Shown here: positions 1-7,769 of the stretch, one piece after another | How positions within the stretch are numbered: the first letter of the stretch is position 1 | Layout: every line of letters starts with the position of its first letter | Assembly: GCF_003867075.1 (NCBI RefSeq) | Contig: NZ_CP032544.1 | Coordinates: 3,280,001-3,344,000, forward strand | DNA length: 64,000 bases | Reading direction: 5' to 3' | From: Tenacibaculum mesophilum | GTDB lineage: Bacteria > Bacteroidota > Bacteroidia > Flavobacteriales > Flavobacteriaceae | Notes under the pieces: generated by a model | Databases searched by the model: none | Told to the model about the DNA's origin: nothing | The model's input: only the letters and a program-made list of their open reading frames with translations | Made by a program: the position numbers and the translations under genes

Positions 1-137
1 TTTTGGAGCATGTAATTCCAGCATTTTATAATGATGATAAAGACGGAATTTTAGCTCGATCAAAAATGACAACAAATACTGGTAAATTAACCGAACGTTA
101 TGCATATTTGCAGGATTACGTAGACGGAAAAGAATAA
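1..137 (+). CDS. C-terminal end of an unidentified protein (partial)
   Basis: An open frame enters from the left edge (reading from base 3) and stops at 135-137, giving about 44 residues that end in DYVDGKE. The visible part has no motif I can assign. It contains a FYNDDKDG stretch loosely like the end of alpha-glucan phosphorylases, but this is too short to rely on. A clear intrinsic terminator follows about 12 bases later, so this is the last gene of its transcript. Confidence 0.5.
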   Translation, partial: LEHVIPAFYNDDKDGILARSKMTTNTGKLTERYAYLQDYVDGKE

Positions 138-147
138 CACTTAATAA

Positions 148-170
148 CTCCCGCTTCAGCGGGATTTTTA
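148..170 (+). terminator. Intrinsic terminator after the first partial gene
   Basis: A CCCGC stem (150-154), TTCA loop and GCGGG arm (159-163) are followed by a run of T. The hairpin ends just before the ATG of the DUF3820 gene, which therefore probably has weak independent or read-through expression. Confidence 0.75.
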
Positions 171-176
171 TTTAAT

Positions 177-392
177 ATGATACCAGACAAACAGTTCTTA
201 ATTGATACAGCAAACATGAGAATGCCTTTTGGTAAATACAAAGGAACGTATTTAATTGACATTCCTGAGTATTATATTGTTTGGTATAAGAATAAAGGAT
301 TTCCACAAGGGAAACTAGGCACAATGCTAGAGCTAGTTTACGAATTGAAGTTAAACGGACTAGAAGACATTTTACGAAAGATTAGAAGATAA
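177..392 (+). CDS. DUF3820 family small protein
   Basis: This 71-residue protein carries the core of the DUF3820 family: a PFGKYKG motif near residue 17, then a DIPEYYIVWY segment, then a basic helical C-terminus. Members are small cytoplasmic proteins of unknown biochemical role; the family is sometimes named a putative quorum-sensing-regulated virulence factor, which cannot be judged here. The start is the only ATG at the head of the frame, directly behind a terminator. Its 3' end overlaps the convergent DUF2809 gene by 21 bases. Confidence 0.8.
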   Translation: MIPDKQFLIDTANMRMPFGKYKGTYLIDIPEYYIVWYKNKGFPQGKLGTMLELVYELKLNGLEDILRKIRR

Positions 393-758
393 TTTGCGAG
401 TTAAAAATTTTTCTAAAAGTAAAACAGTGACAATTCCTAAGGTATAAGCTACTAAATCACCAATACTAAAAGTAGTACCAAATACGATTACTGCCAATCG
501 GTTATTTTCTAAACCGAGAAATTCTAGAAGAGGAGTTAACTGTAAAAATTCTACTAAATAAGCAAAAATAAGTACTGAAACTCCAGTGTTTTTATCAGAG
601 AAGTTAAAGAAAGCTTTCACCAAATAAAAAAGTAAGATAACGACTAAAAAGTCACCAAAAGTATGTCTTATAAACCCTGAAGTTTGAGCTATTATAATTT
701 CTAACAAAAGAAGAAATATAAAGGCAATGAAGTATTTTATATTGAATTTCATAATCAT
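372..758 (-). CDS. DUF2809 family integral membrane protein
   Basis: This 128-residue protein is very hydrophobic, with four likely membrane helices (about residues 8-25, 35-52, 60-78 and 98-118). The motifs RHTFGDFLVV and FLGLENNRLA, and the SIGDLVAYTLG end, fit the DUF2809 family of small inner-membrane proteins of unknown function, which is common in flavobacteria. A second ATG two codons in (752) is an equally good start. The gene lies downstream of creD on the same strand, but a 13-base-pair hairpin directly before it may separate the two. Confidence 0.75.
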   Translation of the reverse strand: MIMKFNIKYFIAFIFLLLLEIIIAQTSGFIRHTFGDFLVVILLFYLVKAFFNFSDKNTGVSVLIFAYLVEFLQLTPLLEFLGLENNRLAVIVFGTTFSIGDLVAYTLGIVTVLLLEKFLTRKLSSNLS

Positions 759-763
759 ATATT

Positions 764-796
764 AAGCAAACTATTACATAATATAATAGTTTGCTT
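764..796 (-). terminator. 13-bp hairpin between creD and the DUF2809 gene
   Basis: A perfect inverted repeat with arms 764-776 and 784-796 and a 7-base loop lies 15 bases past the creD stop and 5 bases before the DUF2809 start. The following tract on the minus strand is not T-rich, so it may be a weak terminator or an RNA-processing or attenuating structure rather than a classical terminator. Confidence 0.45.
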
Positions 797-811
797 ATTT
801 ATTGTTGTTAA

Positions 812-2197
812 TTAACCGTTTTGCCAATCTATTTTTCTTGAAGCATACATCACTGAAGCAAGAATTATAAACAGTCCTACACTACCTACCAAAAGAGCAT
901 AATTTTCTAGTTGAATAATTACAAAAATAAAGGCATATAATGTGGTAAGAGAAGCTCCAACAAATAAAGGAAATTTATTACTTTTTAAAATGGATTTAGA
1001 ATACAAAGAAATTAGCAATACAACAGCTATCGAAGCTATTAAGTAAGCTTTTAAAAAGCTACTATGTTCAGAAATTGATATTAGTAAGGTATAAAACATA
1101 GTTAAGGCAACGCCAATCATTAAATATTGAAAGGGATGAATGGATATTTTACTCATTGTTTGAATTAGAAAGAAAATTAAGAATGTAAGTCCAATAACCA
1201 TAAAGCCATATTTAGCAGATCGTTCACTTTTTTGGTATTCGTCTACAGGAATCATAAAGTTTACACCAAAAGCATATTCTTTTAAGTTAGGAATTCCGTT
1301 AAAAGATTGTTGAGAGAAAGGTCTATTTATATCCAGTATTTTCCATTTAGCATTAAAGCCATTTTCAGAGATTTTGTCGGAGTTAAAAGGAAGGTATTCT
1401 CCAATAAAATTAGCGGTTTTCCAGTCAGAATTTATATGAACAGTTGTTTCTTTTCCGATAGGAATAAAACGAATTTGTTTGCTACCATTGATGCTTAGTG
1501 ATAGATTAAAGTTCGTGTCTGATTTTTTAGGAAGGTCTTCTTCATTTAAAAATTTACTTTCTAATTTATGAAGGTTTAAATAGTTGTAGTAGGCTTTTTC
1601 ATTACTAGCATCATCTTCATATTTAGAAGTAAAAGCGTAGTTGTTTTTATTCAGTTTTATTTCAACTAAATTGTTTACCCCCTTTAAATTAGAAGTTTTA
1701 ATAATTAAACGAGCTTTGTTCCAAAGTATGTCTTTTTCATTAATATCTTTTTCACTAAAATCAGGTGTTGTAAAACTGCCATCAATATCTATTTTACTAT
1801 TATATACAGCTGTTTTATAAATACCACGCTTTTTCTCTTCAGGGTTTATAGAAGATTTGACATTTAGTTTCTTCGGAAAAAAGTAAGCATATTTAATCTT
1901 TTCTTCAATCTCAGTTTGAGTTTCTTTTGTCTTTTGATTTCGAACAAATTTCTCTTTATAAGTTTTGTAGGGAATTTTTAAAATAGGTCCATATAGCAAG
2001 ACCTCTTTACCCCATTTTTGATTGATTTCTTGTACAACTTCTTGCTGTCGATTCATTCGCTCAACAATTAAACTTTTAATAAAAGATAAAGGAATTAAAA
2101 GTATGAGAATTAAAAATCCAATCATTAGCATCCTAGCTGTAATTGATGTTTTTACCCACTTTCCGAATCTTCCGTTTTGTTTGTTTGATATTTCCAT
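812..2197 (-). CDS. creD: CreD family inner membrane protein
   Basis: This is a CreD/Cet family inner-membrane protein of about 461 residues. One N-terminal membrane helix (about 23-42) is followed by the family signature VQEINQKWGKEVLLYGPIL and a long external domain, then five or six helices from about residue 330. In enterobacteria CreD affects envelope stability and colicin resistance; its mechanism is unknown. I place the start at the ATG at 2195-2197. The longer frame begins with a TTG at 2230, and that TTG lies inside a palindrome that appears to be an operator. In Bacteroidota, creD usually follows a membrane protein and a winged-helix regulator, exactly as here. Confidence 0.87.
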   Translation of the reverse strand: MEISNKQNGRFGKWVKTSITARMLMIGFLILILLIPLSFIKSLIVERMNRQQEVVQEINQKWGKEVLLYGPILKIPYKTYKEKFVRNQKTKETQTEIEEKIKYAYFFPKKLNVKSSINPEEKKRGIYKTAVYNSKIDIDGSFTTPDFSEKDINEKDILWNKARLIIKTSNLKGVNNLVEIKLNKNNYAFTSKYEDDASNEKAYYNYLNLHKLESKFLNEEDLPKKSDTNFNLSLSINGSKQIRFIPIGKETTVHINSDWKTANFIGEYLPFNSDKISENGFNAKWKILDINRPFSQQSFNGIPNLKEYAFGVNFMIPVDEYQKSERSAKYGFMVIGLTFLIFFLIQTMSKISIHPFQYLMIGVALTMFYTLLISISEHSSFLKAYLIASIAVVLLISLYSKSILKSNKFPLFVGASLTTLYAFIFVIIQLENYALLVGSVGLFIILASVMYASRKIDWQNG

Positions 2198-2216
2198 AGT
2201 TTGTTGTTTTAAAAGA

Positions 2217-2233
2217 ACTTTGAATTTCAAAGT
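2217..2233. promoter_or_regulatory. Palindromic operator candidate before creD
   Basis: The sequence ACTTTGAATTTCAAAGT is an inverted repeat (ACTTTG-N5-CAAAGT) 20 bases upstream of the chosen creD start. The same half-sites with the same spacing lie before the first gene of the cluster at 3202-3218. The winged-helix regulator encoded between them is the natural candidate to bind both. Confidence 0.6.
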
Positions 2234-2254
2234 TTAATGATAAAAAAATAGTTT

Positions 2255-2551
2255 TTATTTATTTTTAATTAGCTTTTCTAAAGCGTCAATATGTTTTTTA
2301 AATTCTTGCTTACCAAGCTCTGTAGCATAGTATCTTGTATTGGGTTTTCTACCAATAAATTGTTTTTCTATCCTAATAAATTCAACTTTTTCTAATGCTT
2401 TGGTATGGCTTGCCAAATTACCATCTGTAGCACCTAATAATTCTTTTAATGTAGTAAATTCAGCATATTCATTAACCATAAGAACAGACATAATTCCGAG
2501 TCTGATTCTATGATCAAAAGCTTTATTTATATTTAGAATAATGTTTTTCAA
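2255..2551 (-). CDS. Winged-helix transcriptional regulator (HTH_34 type)
   Basis: This 98-residue protein consists of little more than a winged helix-turn-helix: FDHRIRLGIMSVL, then a recognition region ATDGNLASHTKALE, then a wing with FIGRKPNTRYY. It fits the small ArsR/MarR-like wHTH group (HTH_34) often encoded beside creD. No ATG is available upstream; the frame starts with TTG at 2549-2551, and the next in-frame ATG would delete the first helix, so TTG is the likely start. It sits 32 bases after the membrane protein gene and 57 bases before creD. I infer that it is an autoregulating repressor of this operon. Confidence 0.8.
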   Translation of the reverse strand: MKNIILNINKAFDHRIRLGIMSVLMVNEYAEFTTLKELLGATDGNLASHTKALEKVEFIRIEKQFIGRKPNTRYYATELGKQEFKKHIDALEKLIKNK

Positions 2552-2583
2552 AAAAGATAAATTTTAAAGTACGAAAATAGTGC

Positions 2584-3192
2584 TTATTTTCTATCGTGTT
2601 TAAAATACATGACAGTACCATAAACAATATGCATAACTCCAAACCCTAGAACCCAAAACCAAAAACCATAACCGGGAAGCATAGCAGCAATAAGTCCTAA
2701 AACAACTTCAGTATACCCTAAATACTTAATATCACCTACAGTATATTTTGAAGCATTAATCAATGCTAAGCCATAAAAAAGTAACATCAAAGCCCCAGTT
2801 TGTCCATATTTCTGATGTCCTAAAATAATAATGATATAGATAGCTCCAGAAACCAGAGGAATAAGGAAATTCAATAATAACCTTCTTGTGGTAGCATCCC
2901 AAATTCTTTCACCGTTTTTTTTAGCTTTTCTCGTAGTTAAAAAAATGGCGGTAGTAATGCTCAAAAAGCCAACTAACAATAAATCAAGGATGACTATTTG
3001 GAAAGTTTTTCCATCTAGTATCAAATAACCACTAGAATTAATATTGACTAACCAATAGGCATAAGCTGCACCGATTAGAGCATAAATTCCTGCTAAAATA
3101 CCAGACAAGCCGCTTAATGATATAAATCTTGATGATTTATTCATTAAGTTTTTAATTTCTGATATGTCTTTTAAATAATCTTCTGAACTCAT
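2584..3192 (-). CDS. Six-helix membrane protein of the creD operon
   Basis: This 202-residue protein has a short charged N-terminus (SSEDYLKDISEIKNLMNKSSRF) and then six clear membrane helices, ending in YFKHDRK. I do not recognise a characterised family. Proteins of this shape regularly precede a winged-helix regulator and creD in Bacteroidota, so it is likely to be part of the same regulated envelope function. It begins with ATG at 3190-3192, ten bases downstream of a palindrome matching the one before creD. It is the first gene of the three-gene operon. Confidence 0.65.
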   Translation of the reverse strand: MSSEDYLKDISEIKNLMNKSSRFISLSGLSGILAGIYALIGAAYAYWLVNINSSGYLILDGKTFQIVILDLLLVGFLSITTAIFLTTRKAKKNGERIWDATTRRLLLNFLIPLVSGAIYIIIILGHQKYGQTGALMLLFYGLALINASKYTVGDIKYLGYTEVVLGLIAAMLPGYGFWFWVLGFGVMHIVYGTVMYFKHDRK

Positions 3193-3201
3193 TTTTAAAG
3201 A

Positions 3202-3218
3202 ACTTTGAAAAACAAAGT
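3202..3218. promoter_or_regulatory. Palindromic operator candidate before the creD operon
   Basis: The sequence ACTTTGAAAAACAAAGT repeats the half-sites found before creD (2217-2233), with the same 5-base spacer. Both are followed on the minus strand by the shared tract TTCTTT. Because it sits so close to the first start codon, binding would be expected to block transcription initiation or early elongation. Confidence 0.6.
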
Positions 3219-3257
3219 AAACTTAATTTTATGAAACATACAAATAAAAATTTGATG

Positions 3258-3265
3258 TATTTTTG
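3258..3265 (+). promoter_or_regulatory. -7 element TATTTTTG before the DUF1801 gene
   Basis: TATTTTTG matches the Bacteroidota -7 consensus TAnnTTTG. It ends five bases before the ATG at 3271, so a transcript from it would have almost no leader. No good -33 TTTG is present at the right distance, which lowers confidence. Confidence 0.4.
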
Positions 3266-3270
3266 AAAGA

Positions 3271-3642
3271 ATGAAACCAGCCGAAGAATACATACTTAAA
3301 CAGCCAGAACCATTCAAGTCTATTTTACTGCATTTACAAGTACTGATAGAAGGGAATTTTCAAATTTTAGAATTAAAATACAAATGGAAAATTCCAGTAT
3401 ATTATGTTAATGGTAAGCAATTATGTTATATAAATGCATCCCATAAAAAAGGATTTGTTGACGTTGGATTTTGGGCAAAAGGTATTTTACAGGACTTTGA
3501 TACTTTTTTAGTTTCAGAAGGAAGAGCAGTTGTAAAATCACTTCGTTATTCATCAATAGAAGAAATTAATGAAGAAATACTACTACAAGTTATAGGAGAA
3601 GTAGCAAAACACAATCATAAAGGTTTTTGGAGGAAAGATTAA
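3271..3642 (+). CDS. DUF1801 family protein (YdhG-like fold)
   Basis: This 123-residue protein has the DUF1801 layout: a helical start (PAEEYILKQPEPFKSILLHLQ), an ELKYKWKIPVYYVNG strand pair, KGFVDVGFWAKG, and a helical end. Members are small soluble proteins with the fold of the iron-chaperone-like YdhG/frataxin-related group; no activity is established for this one. It is a single gene, divergent from the creD operon and closed by a bidirectional terminator. Confidence 0.82.
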   Translation: MKPAEEYILKQPEPFKSILLHLQVLIEGNFQILELKYKWKIPVYYVNGKQLCYINASHKKGFVDVGFWAKGILQDFDTFLVSEGRAVVKSLRYSSIEEINEEILLQVIGEVAKHNHKGFWRKD

Positions 3643-3687
3643 CTAATTGAATTTATAACGTCACTAATCTTGTTAAAGAATATCTAT

Positions 3688-3719
3688 AAAAAAGAGCTTT
3701 TTTTAAAAGCTCTTTTTTT
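3688..3719. terminator. Bidirectional intrinsic terminator
   Basis: AAAGAGCTTTT and AAAAGCTCTTT arms are flanked by A-rich sequence on the left and eight T on the right. It therefore works as a terminator for the DUF1801 gene (+) and for the outer-membrane protein gene ending at 3737 (-). Confidence 0.8.
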
Positions 3720-3736
3720 TATCTAATTGTGTTTGA

Positions 3737-4633
3737 TTATAGGACATTATACGTTAGGCTTACAGAGTAAGTAGAAGATTCACCAATATTTCTACCATCT
3801 ATTACTTTACCGTAACCAGCTCCAATTCCTAGTTTAGGAAGAATATTTTTATAAACAGTTATACCCACACTCTTATAATCTACATCAGTTTCAGGGAAAT
3901 TACCTTTAAATGAAGGGCTTCCGATATCTACTCCTTCTTCTGAGTTATAATAATCTGCCCAAGCTTCTACATAAATAAAGCTACTAGCATAACCAATTTT
4001 ACCAGTAGTGGTAAAGGCATTAGGAACACCAAAGTCACCACCAGGAGTTAAATTATTATCAGCATTTCCTCTTAAGTTGTAACCTGCAAAAATGGTAGAG
4101 AAAAAGCCAACGTTTGTGTTTAAGTGTAAACCAGCTTTTAAATCAAATCCGAAGCCTCCGTTACCAATAGATAATATTCCGTTTGGCTCATACCCTGTAG
4201 GAATAACGGTAGTAATACCTGTTATAATATTTAAATCTCCACTTTTAAACTGAAACTTATGCGCATTAAACTTTAAAGCTATTGAAATGTCTTGAACTTC
4301 AGAGATAGAGGTTAACCCGTTTACAGGGTCTGGTTGATTACTAGTATTTGTAGCATCAATAAAAGGAATGCTTACAATAGCTGAAAGTCGATCAGTGATA
4401 CCATATTTTGCATAAAGAGAATAAATATTCTGATTAATCTTTTCATGAACAGGAGTAGCGTTTTGTTTAGTTTTACCTAGATAAAATTTTTCATACTCGC
4501 TTTTGGTAAAAGAAGTAGTAATAGATAAACTATTTTTCTTTGGAGTAAAGCCATCATATAGACCTTGACCGTAAGAGGTTATTGAAATTCCTAATAAAAT
4601 AGAAAAGAATAGGAGGGTGTAAAATTTTTTCAT
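3737..4633 (-). CDS. Outer-membrane beta-barrel protein, transporter-like
   Basis: This 298-residue protein has a Sec signal peptide (cleavage near SYGQ, residue 22) and then alternating amphipathic strands with many glycines and aromatics, ending in the strand VSLTYNVL with a hydrophobic C-terminal residue. That layout is typical of an outer-membrane barrel of about 12 to 14 strands. It resembles the porin-like family often labelled phenol-degradation MetA-type transporter, but no substrate can be inferred. It is alone on its transcript, with a terminator downstream. Confidence 0.65.
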   Translation of the reverse strand: MKKFYTLLFFSILLGISITSYGQGLYDGFTPKKNSLSITTSFTKSEYEKFYLGKTKQNATPVHEKINQNIYSLYAKYGITDRLSAIVSIPFIDATNTSNQPDPVNGLTSISEVQDISIALKFNAHKFQFKSGDLNIITGITTVIPTGYEPNGILSIGNGGFGFDLKAGLHLNTNVGFFSTIFAGYNLRGNADNNLTPGGDFGVPNAFTTTGKIGYASSFIYVEAWADYYNSEEGVDIGSPSFKGNFPETDVDYKSVGITVYKNILPKLGIGAGYGKVIDGRNIGESSTYSVSLTYNVL

Positions 4634-4723
4634 GTAATGTTAATTTGTTTTCACCCTTTGTCGATTTTCTTTTAAATCATTACAGAGAAATTTACTTTAA
4701 TAAATCAAAAGAAGAAAATATTG

Positions 4724-5674
4724 TTATTCAATTAAAAATTCAAGCATTACCTCTTTATCTACGATTAAAAATAGCTGTTTGCTATTATCAAGTGGAGTTG
4801 TTGTAACTGTAGTAATATTATTTTTAGTAGATATTTTATCTGGTTTAACAGCATATCGATATCCACTATAGCCTAAGAATATTGATTGATTAGGGTGTAT
4901 GTTTTTAATTTTTAGTTCAATAGTAGCTTTTTTATCTAATATCCCTTTTAAAGGTGAAATTAGCTCTAAGTCAGATTTTAAAAAAGAAGCATCGTAAATA
5001 GGCTGATTGTAAAAGTCTTTTTTCCCCATTCTACCAACTCTTAACTGCCAAAGTGTTTTTTCTGGAAAATGTGTTTTAAAGTATTTTTCTTTAGGAATGT
5101 TATAGTAGTAAGCATTAAATAAAGGTTGCCATCTGTTATTATTTACAACTCCAGCTGCCCAGGTGGCATCAATATAAATCCACTTTCCATTCAATTTAAC
5201 AGCGTTCCAAGCATGATTGGAATTGATTTTAGGATTAGCTATATCATTTGATGAATTTCTGATGTACCCTTTTATAACTTCGTTTTCAATTTGAAGTATA
5301 GAGCATATTTTAGCAAAAGTTTGTGCATAACCTTCACAAACTGCTTTACGAGTTAATAGAGTTTGGTTAACAATATCGTCTTTTATAGCCTGTAGCTTTG
5401 CTAATTTCTCTTGCTCATTCCTGTATCTAAAAGAAATTCGTTTGTTTTTTGGACGATAAAATGCATCCAAATCATATCGTATATTATGGCTAAGCCAATA
5501 AAAAGCAGCTTGTACTTGTTGTTCGTTAGTTTTAAAATCGCTTTCTATCTGTTGAGCCAGACGTTCTACTTCATTAATTTTAGAATACCCATTTACTTTC
5601 TCTTCAATTAAAGAAAAGTCTTGTGCACTTACGATAGTAGTAGCTAGAAAGAATAAAAAAAGAAGTTGTTTCAT
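4724..5674 (-). CDS. Exported transglutaminase-like protein
   Basis: This is a protein of about 316 residues with a signal peptide (MKQLLFLFFLATTIVSAQ). Its transglutaminase-like core has the full catalytic triad: Cys113 in KAVCEGYAQ, His154 in SNHAWNAV and Asp169 in YIDATW. Family members are papain-fold peptidases or cross-linking enzymes; the substrate is unknown. The longer frame starts with a TTG at 5704; the ATG at 5672-5674 is preferred because it puts the signal peptide at the N-terminus. The C-terminal 110 residues look like a beta-sandwich. It lies 39 bases downstream of kdsA on the same strand and may be co-transcribed with it. Confidence 0.8.
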   Translation of the reverse strand: MKQLLFLFFLATTIVSAQDFSLIEEKVNGYSKINEVERLAQQIESDFKTNEQQVQAAFYWLSHNIRYDLDAFYRPKNKRISFRYRNEQEKLAKLQAIKDDIVNQTLLTRKAVCEGYAQTFAKICSILQIENEVIKGYIRNSSNDIANPKINSNHAWNAVKLNGKWIYIDATWAAGVVNNNRWQPLFNAYYYNIPKEKYFKTHFPEKTLWQLRVGRMGKKDFYNQPIYDASFLKSDLELISPLKGILDKKATIELKIKNIHPNQSIFLGYSGYRYAVKPDKISTKNNITTVTTTPLDNSKQLFLIVDKEVMLEFLIE

Positions 5675-5713
5675 ATATAAACTAAAAACAATTGTATGAA
5701 ACAAAAACTGTGC

Positions 5714-6532
5714 CTATAAATTATTAATAGTTTTTCTAATGCTAACCAAGTTGGTTAACAAACTTTCTAAATAATCAAGGTGTAACATGTTAGCTCCATC
5801 ACTTTTTGCATTTGCAGGATCAAAATGTGTTTCTATAAATAAACCATCTACATTATTTACTACACCAGCACGAGCAATGGTTTCAATCATATCAGGACGC
5901 CCACCAGTAACACCGCTTGATTGGTTTGGTTGTTGCAAGGAGTGGGTAACATCTAACACAGTAGGAGCGTATTGACGCATCGTAGGAATTCCGCGGAAAT
6001 CAACAATCATATCTTGGTACCCAAACATCGTACCTCTATCAGTTATCCACGCTTTTTTATTTCCTGCATCATGAACTTTTTTTACAGCATGTTGCATGGC
6101 TTCAGGACTCATAAATTGTCCTTTTTTCAAATTCACAACTTTACCAGTTTTAGCAGCAGCAACTACTAAATCGGTTTGACGAACTAAGAAAGCAGGAATT
6201 TGTAATACATCTACATATTGAGCAGCTTTTTCAGCATCAGAAACTTCATGAATGTCGGTTACGGTAGGAACATTAAAAGTTTCAGAAACTTTACGTAAAA
6301 TTTTTAATGCTTTTTCATCACCAATTCCTGTAAAACTATCTATTCTACTACGATTCGCTTTTTTAAAACTTCCTTTAAATACATAAGGAATTTCTAATTT
6401 GTCAGTAATGGTAATTGCCTTTTCAGCAATACGCATTGCCATATCTTCTCCTTCGATGGCACAAGGACCAGCAAGTAAGAAAAAGTTGTTTGAATCAGTA
6501 TGTTTTATGTTTGGAATATCAGTTAAAGCCAT
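5714..6532 (-). CDS. kdsA: 3-deoxy-8-phosphooctulonate synthase (KdsA)
   Basis: This enzyme condenses phosphoenolpyruvate with arabinose 5-phosphate to form Kdo 8-phosphate, a precursor of the lipopolysaccharide core, in the cytoplasm. The 272-residue length is normal. Visible motifs are LAGPCAIEGED (about 20-30), FKGSFKKANRSR, GTMFGYQDMIVDFRG and FIETHFDPANAKSDGANML. The Cys24 in GPCAIE is the metal ligand of the metal-dependent class; the metal-free E. coli type has Asn there. The start is an ATG at 6530-6532. The gene diverges from the M28 peptidase gene across a 67-base gap. Confidence 0.95.
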   Translation of the reverse strand: MALTDIPNIKHTDSNNFFLLAGPCAIEGEDMAMRIAEKAITITDKLEIPYVFKGSFKKANRSRIDSFTGIGDEKALKILRKVSETFNVPTVTDIHEVSDAEKAAQYVDVLQIPAFLVRQTDLVVAAAKTGKVVNLKKGQFMSPEAMQHAVKKVHDAGNKKAWITDRGTMFGYQDMIVDFRGIPTMRQYAPTVLDVTHSLQQPNQSSGVTGGRPDMIETIARAGVVNNVDGLFIETHFDPANAKSDGANMLHLDYLESLLTNLVSIRKTINNL

Positions 6533-6599
6533 CCTTAAAAATTTTCAACAAAATTAAGAAATTAAATTGGCTATATTTAGGCTTTTAAATAAATAAAGA

Positions 6600-7598
6600 A
6601 TGAAAAAAGTTTTATATCCATTAGCACTTGTAAGTGTATCAATTTTACTGTCGTGTAAGCAAACTAAAAATACTAGTAGCGAGGTTGCTATGAATACTGT
6701 TGAGGTAACTCAGAAAAATGAAAATAAAGAAGAGTTAATTGATTCTGTTTTAGTAAGAAAACACTTATATACACTTGCTTCAGATGAAATGGAAGGTAGA
6801 AAACCAGGTACTGAGGGAATGGAAAAAGCAACTCAGTATATAGAAAATGAATACAAAAGAATTGGTTTAAAAACTTTTGATACATTAACTACGTATCGCC
6901 AAAATTTTGAGTATAAAGGAATCAAGATGAGTAATATTATAGGCTTGTTAGAAGGGAAGTCTAAAAAAGATGAGTTTGTTATTGTATCTGCACATCACGA
7001 TCATTTAGGGGTAAAGAAAGACGGGGAAGGAGATCGAATTTTTAATGGTGCGAATGATGATGCTTCTGGTGTTACTGGTGTATTATCATTGGCTGAATAT
7101 TATGCTAAAAAAGGAAACAATGAGCGTAGTATTTTGTTTGTATGTTTTACTGCTGAAGAAATGGGGTTGGTAGGCTCTGAGTACTTTGGAAAAGGAATTG
7201 ATGCGAATAAGTTTGTAGCGGGAATTAATTTAGAGTTAATAGGGAAACAACCTAAAACAGGACCAAAAACAGCATGGTTAACTGGTTTTGATAAATCGGA
7301 TTTTGGTAAAATAATTCAAAAGAACTTGGAAGGGTCAGGATATAAGTTATTTCCAGATCCATACCCTAAATTTCAATTATTCTTACGATCAGACAATGCT
7401 TCTCTAGCACGTTTAGGGGTGCCGTCTCATACATTTTCAACCACTCCGATTGATATCGATGCGGATTATCATAAAGTAACAGATGAAGCTGAAACCTTAA
7501 ATATGACTGTATTAACAGAAACTGTTAAAGCAGTTGCTAGAGGAACTCAAAGTATTATTGAAGGAAAAGACACGCCTACTAGAGTAAAGATGGAGTAA
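6600..7598 (+). CDS. M28 family zinc aminopeptidase, lipoprotein
   Basis: This 332-residue protein begins with a lipoprotein signal (LLSC, lipidated Cys19), so it is probably anchored in the envelope. The M28 core carries the zinc-binding residues: AHHDHLG (about 131-137), NDDASG with Asp153, EE at 186-187, and Asp289/His291 in DADYHK. The usual NLDMIGR segment reads NLELIGK here, with Glu212 in place of Asp. M28 enzymes are aminopeptidases acting on peptides from extracellular digestion. It stands alone between divergent kdsA and a strong terminator. Confidence 0.88.
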   Translation: MKKVLYPLALVSVSILLSCKQTKNTSSEVAMNTVEVTQKNENKEELIDSVLVRKHLYTLASDEMEGRKPGTEGMEKATQYIENEYKRIGLKTFDTLTTYRQNFEYKGIKMSNIIGLLEGKSKKDEFVIVSAHHDHLGVKKDGEGDRIFNGANDDASGVTGVLSLAEYYAKKGNNERSILFVCFTAEEMGLVGSEYFGKGIDANKFVAGINLELIGKQPKTGPKTAWLTGFDKSDFGKIIQKNLEGSGYKLFPDPYPKFQLFLRSDNASLARLGVPSHTFSTTPIDIDADYHKVTDEAETLNMTVLTETVKAVARGTQSIIEGKDTPTRVKME

Positions 7599-7620
7599 AC
7601 ATATTGAAAACTTAAAGTAA

Positions 7621-7646
7621 AGAAGGAGCCATGAGCTCCTTTTTTA
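7621..7646 (+). terminator. Intrinsic terminator after the M28 peptidase gene
   Basis: An AAGGAGC/GCTCCTT stem with a five-base loop is followed by a T tract (7640-7645). Confidence 0.8.
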
Positions 7647-7769
7647 TTGGGGTTAGGTGTTTTGTTTTTAATAAAATGTTAACTTTGTATAGGTTAAATT
7701 GTTTAAAGTGTTAAAATTGTATTAAAATTTTACTATATTCGAAAAGTTTTAATTTAAACCCCTTCGAAA

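Noticed and set aside
1..137. First partial gene as an alpha-glucan phosphorylase
   Set aside because: Only a short FYNDDKDG-like resemblance is visible in 44 residues, and the rest does not match the family's usual ending.
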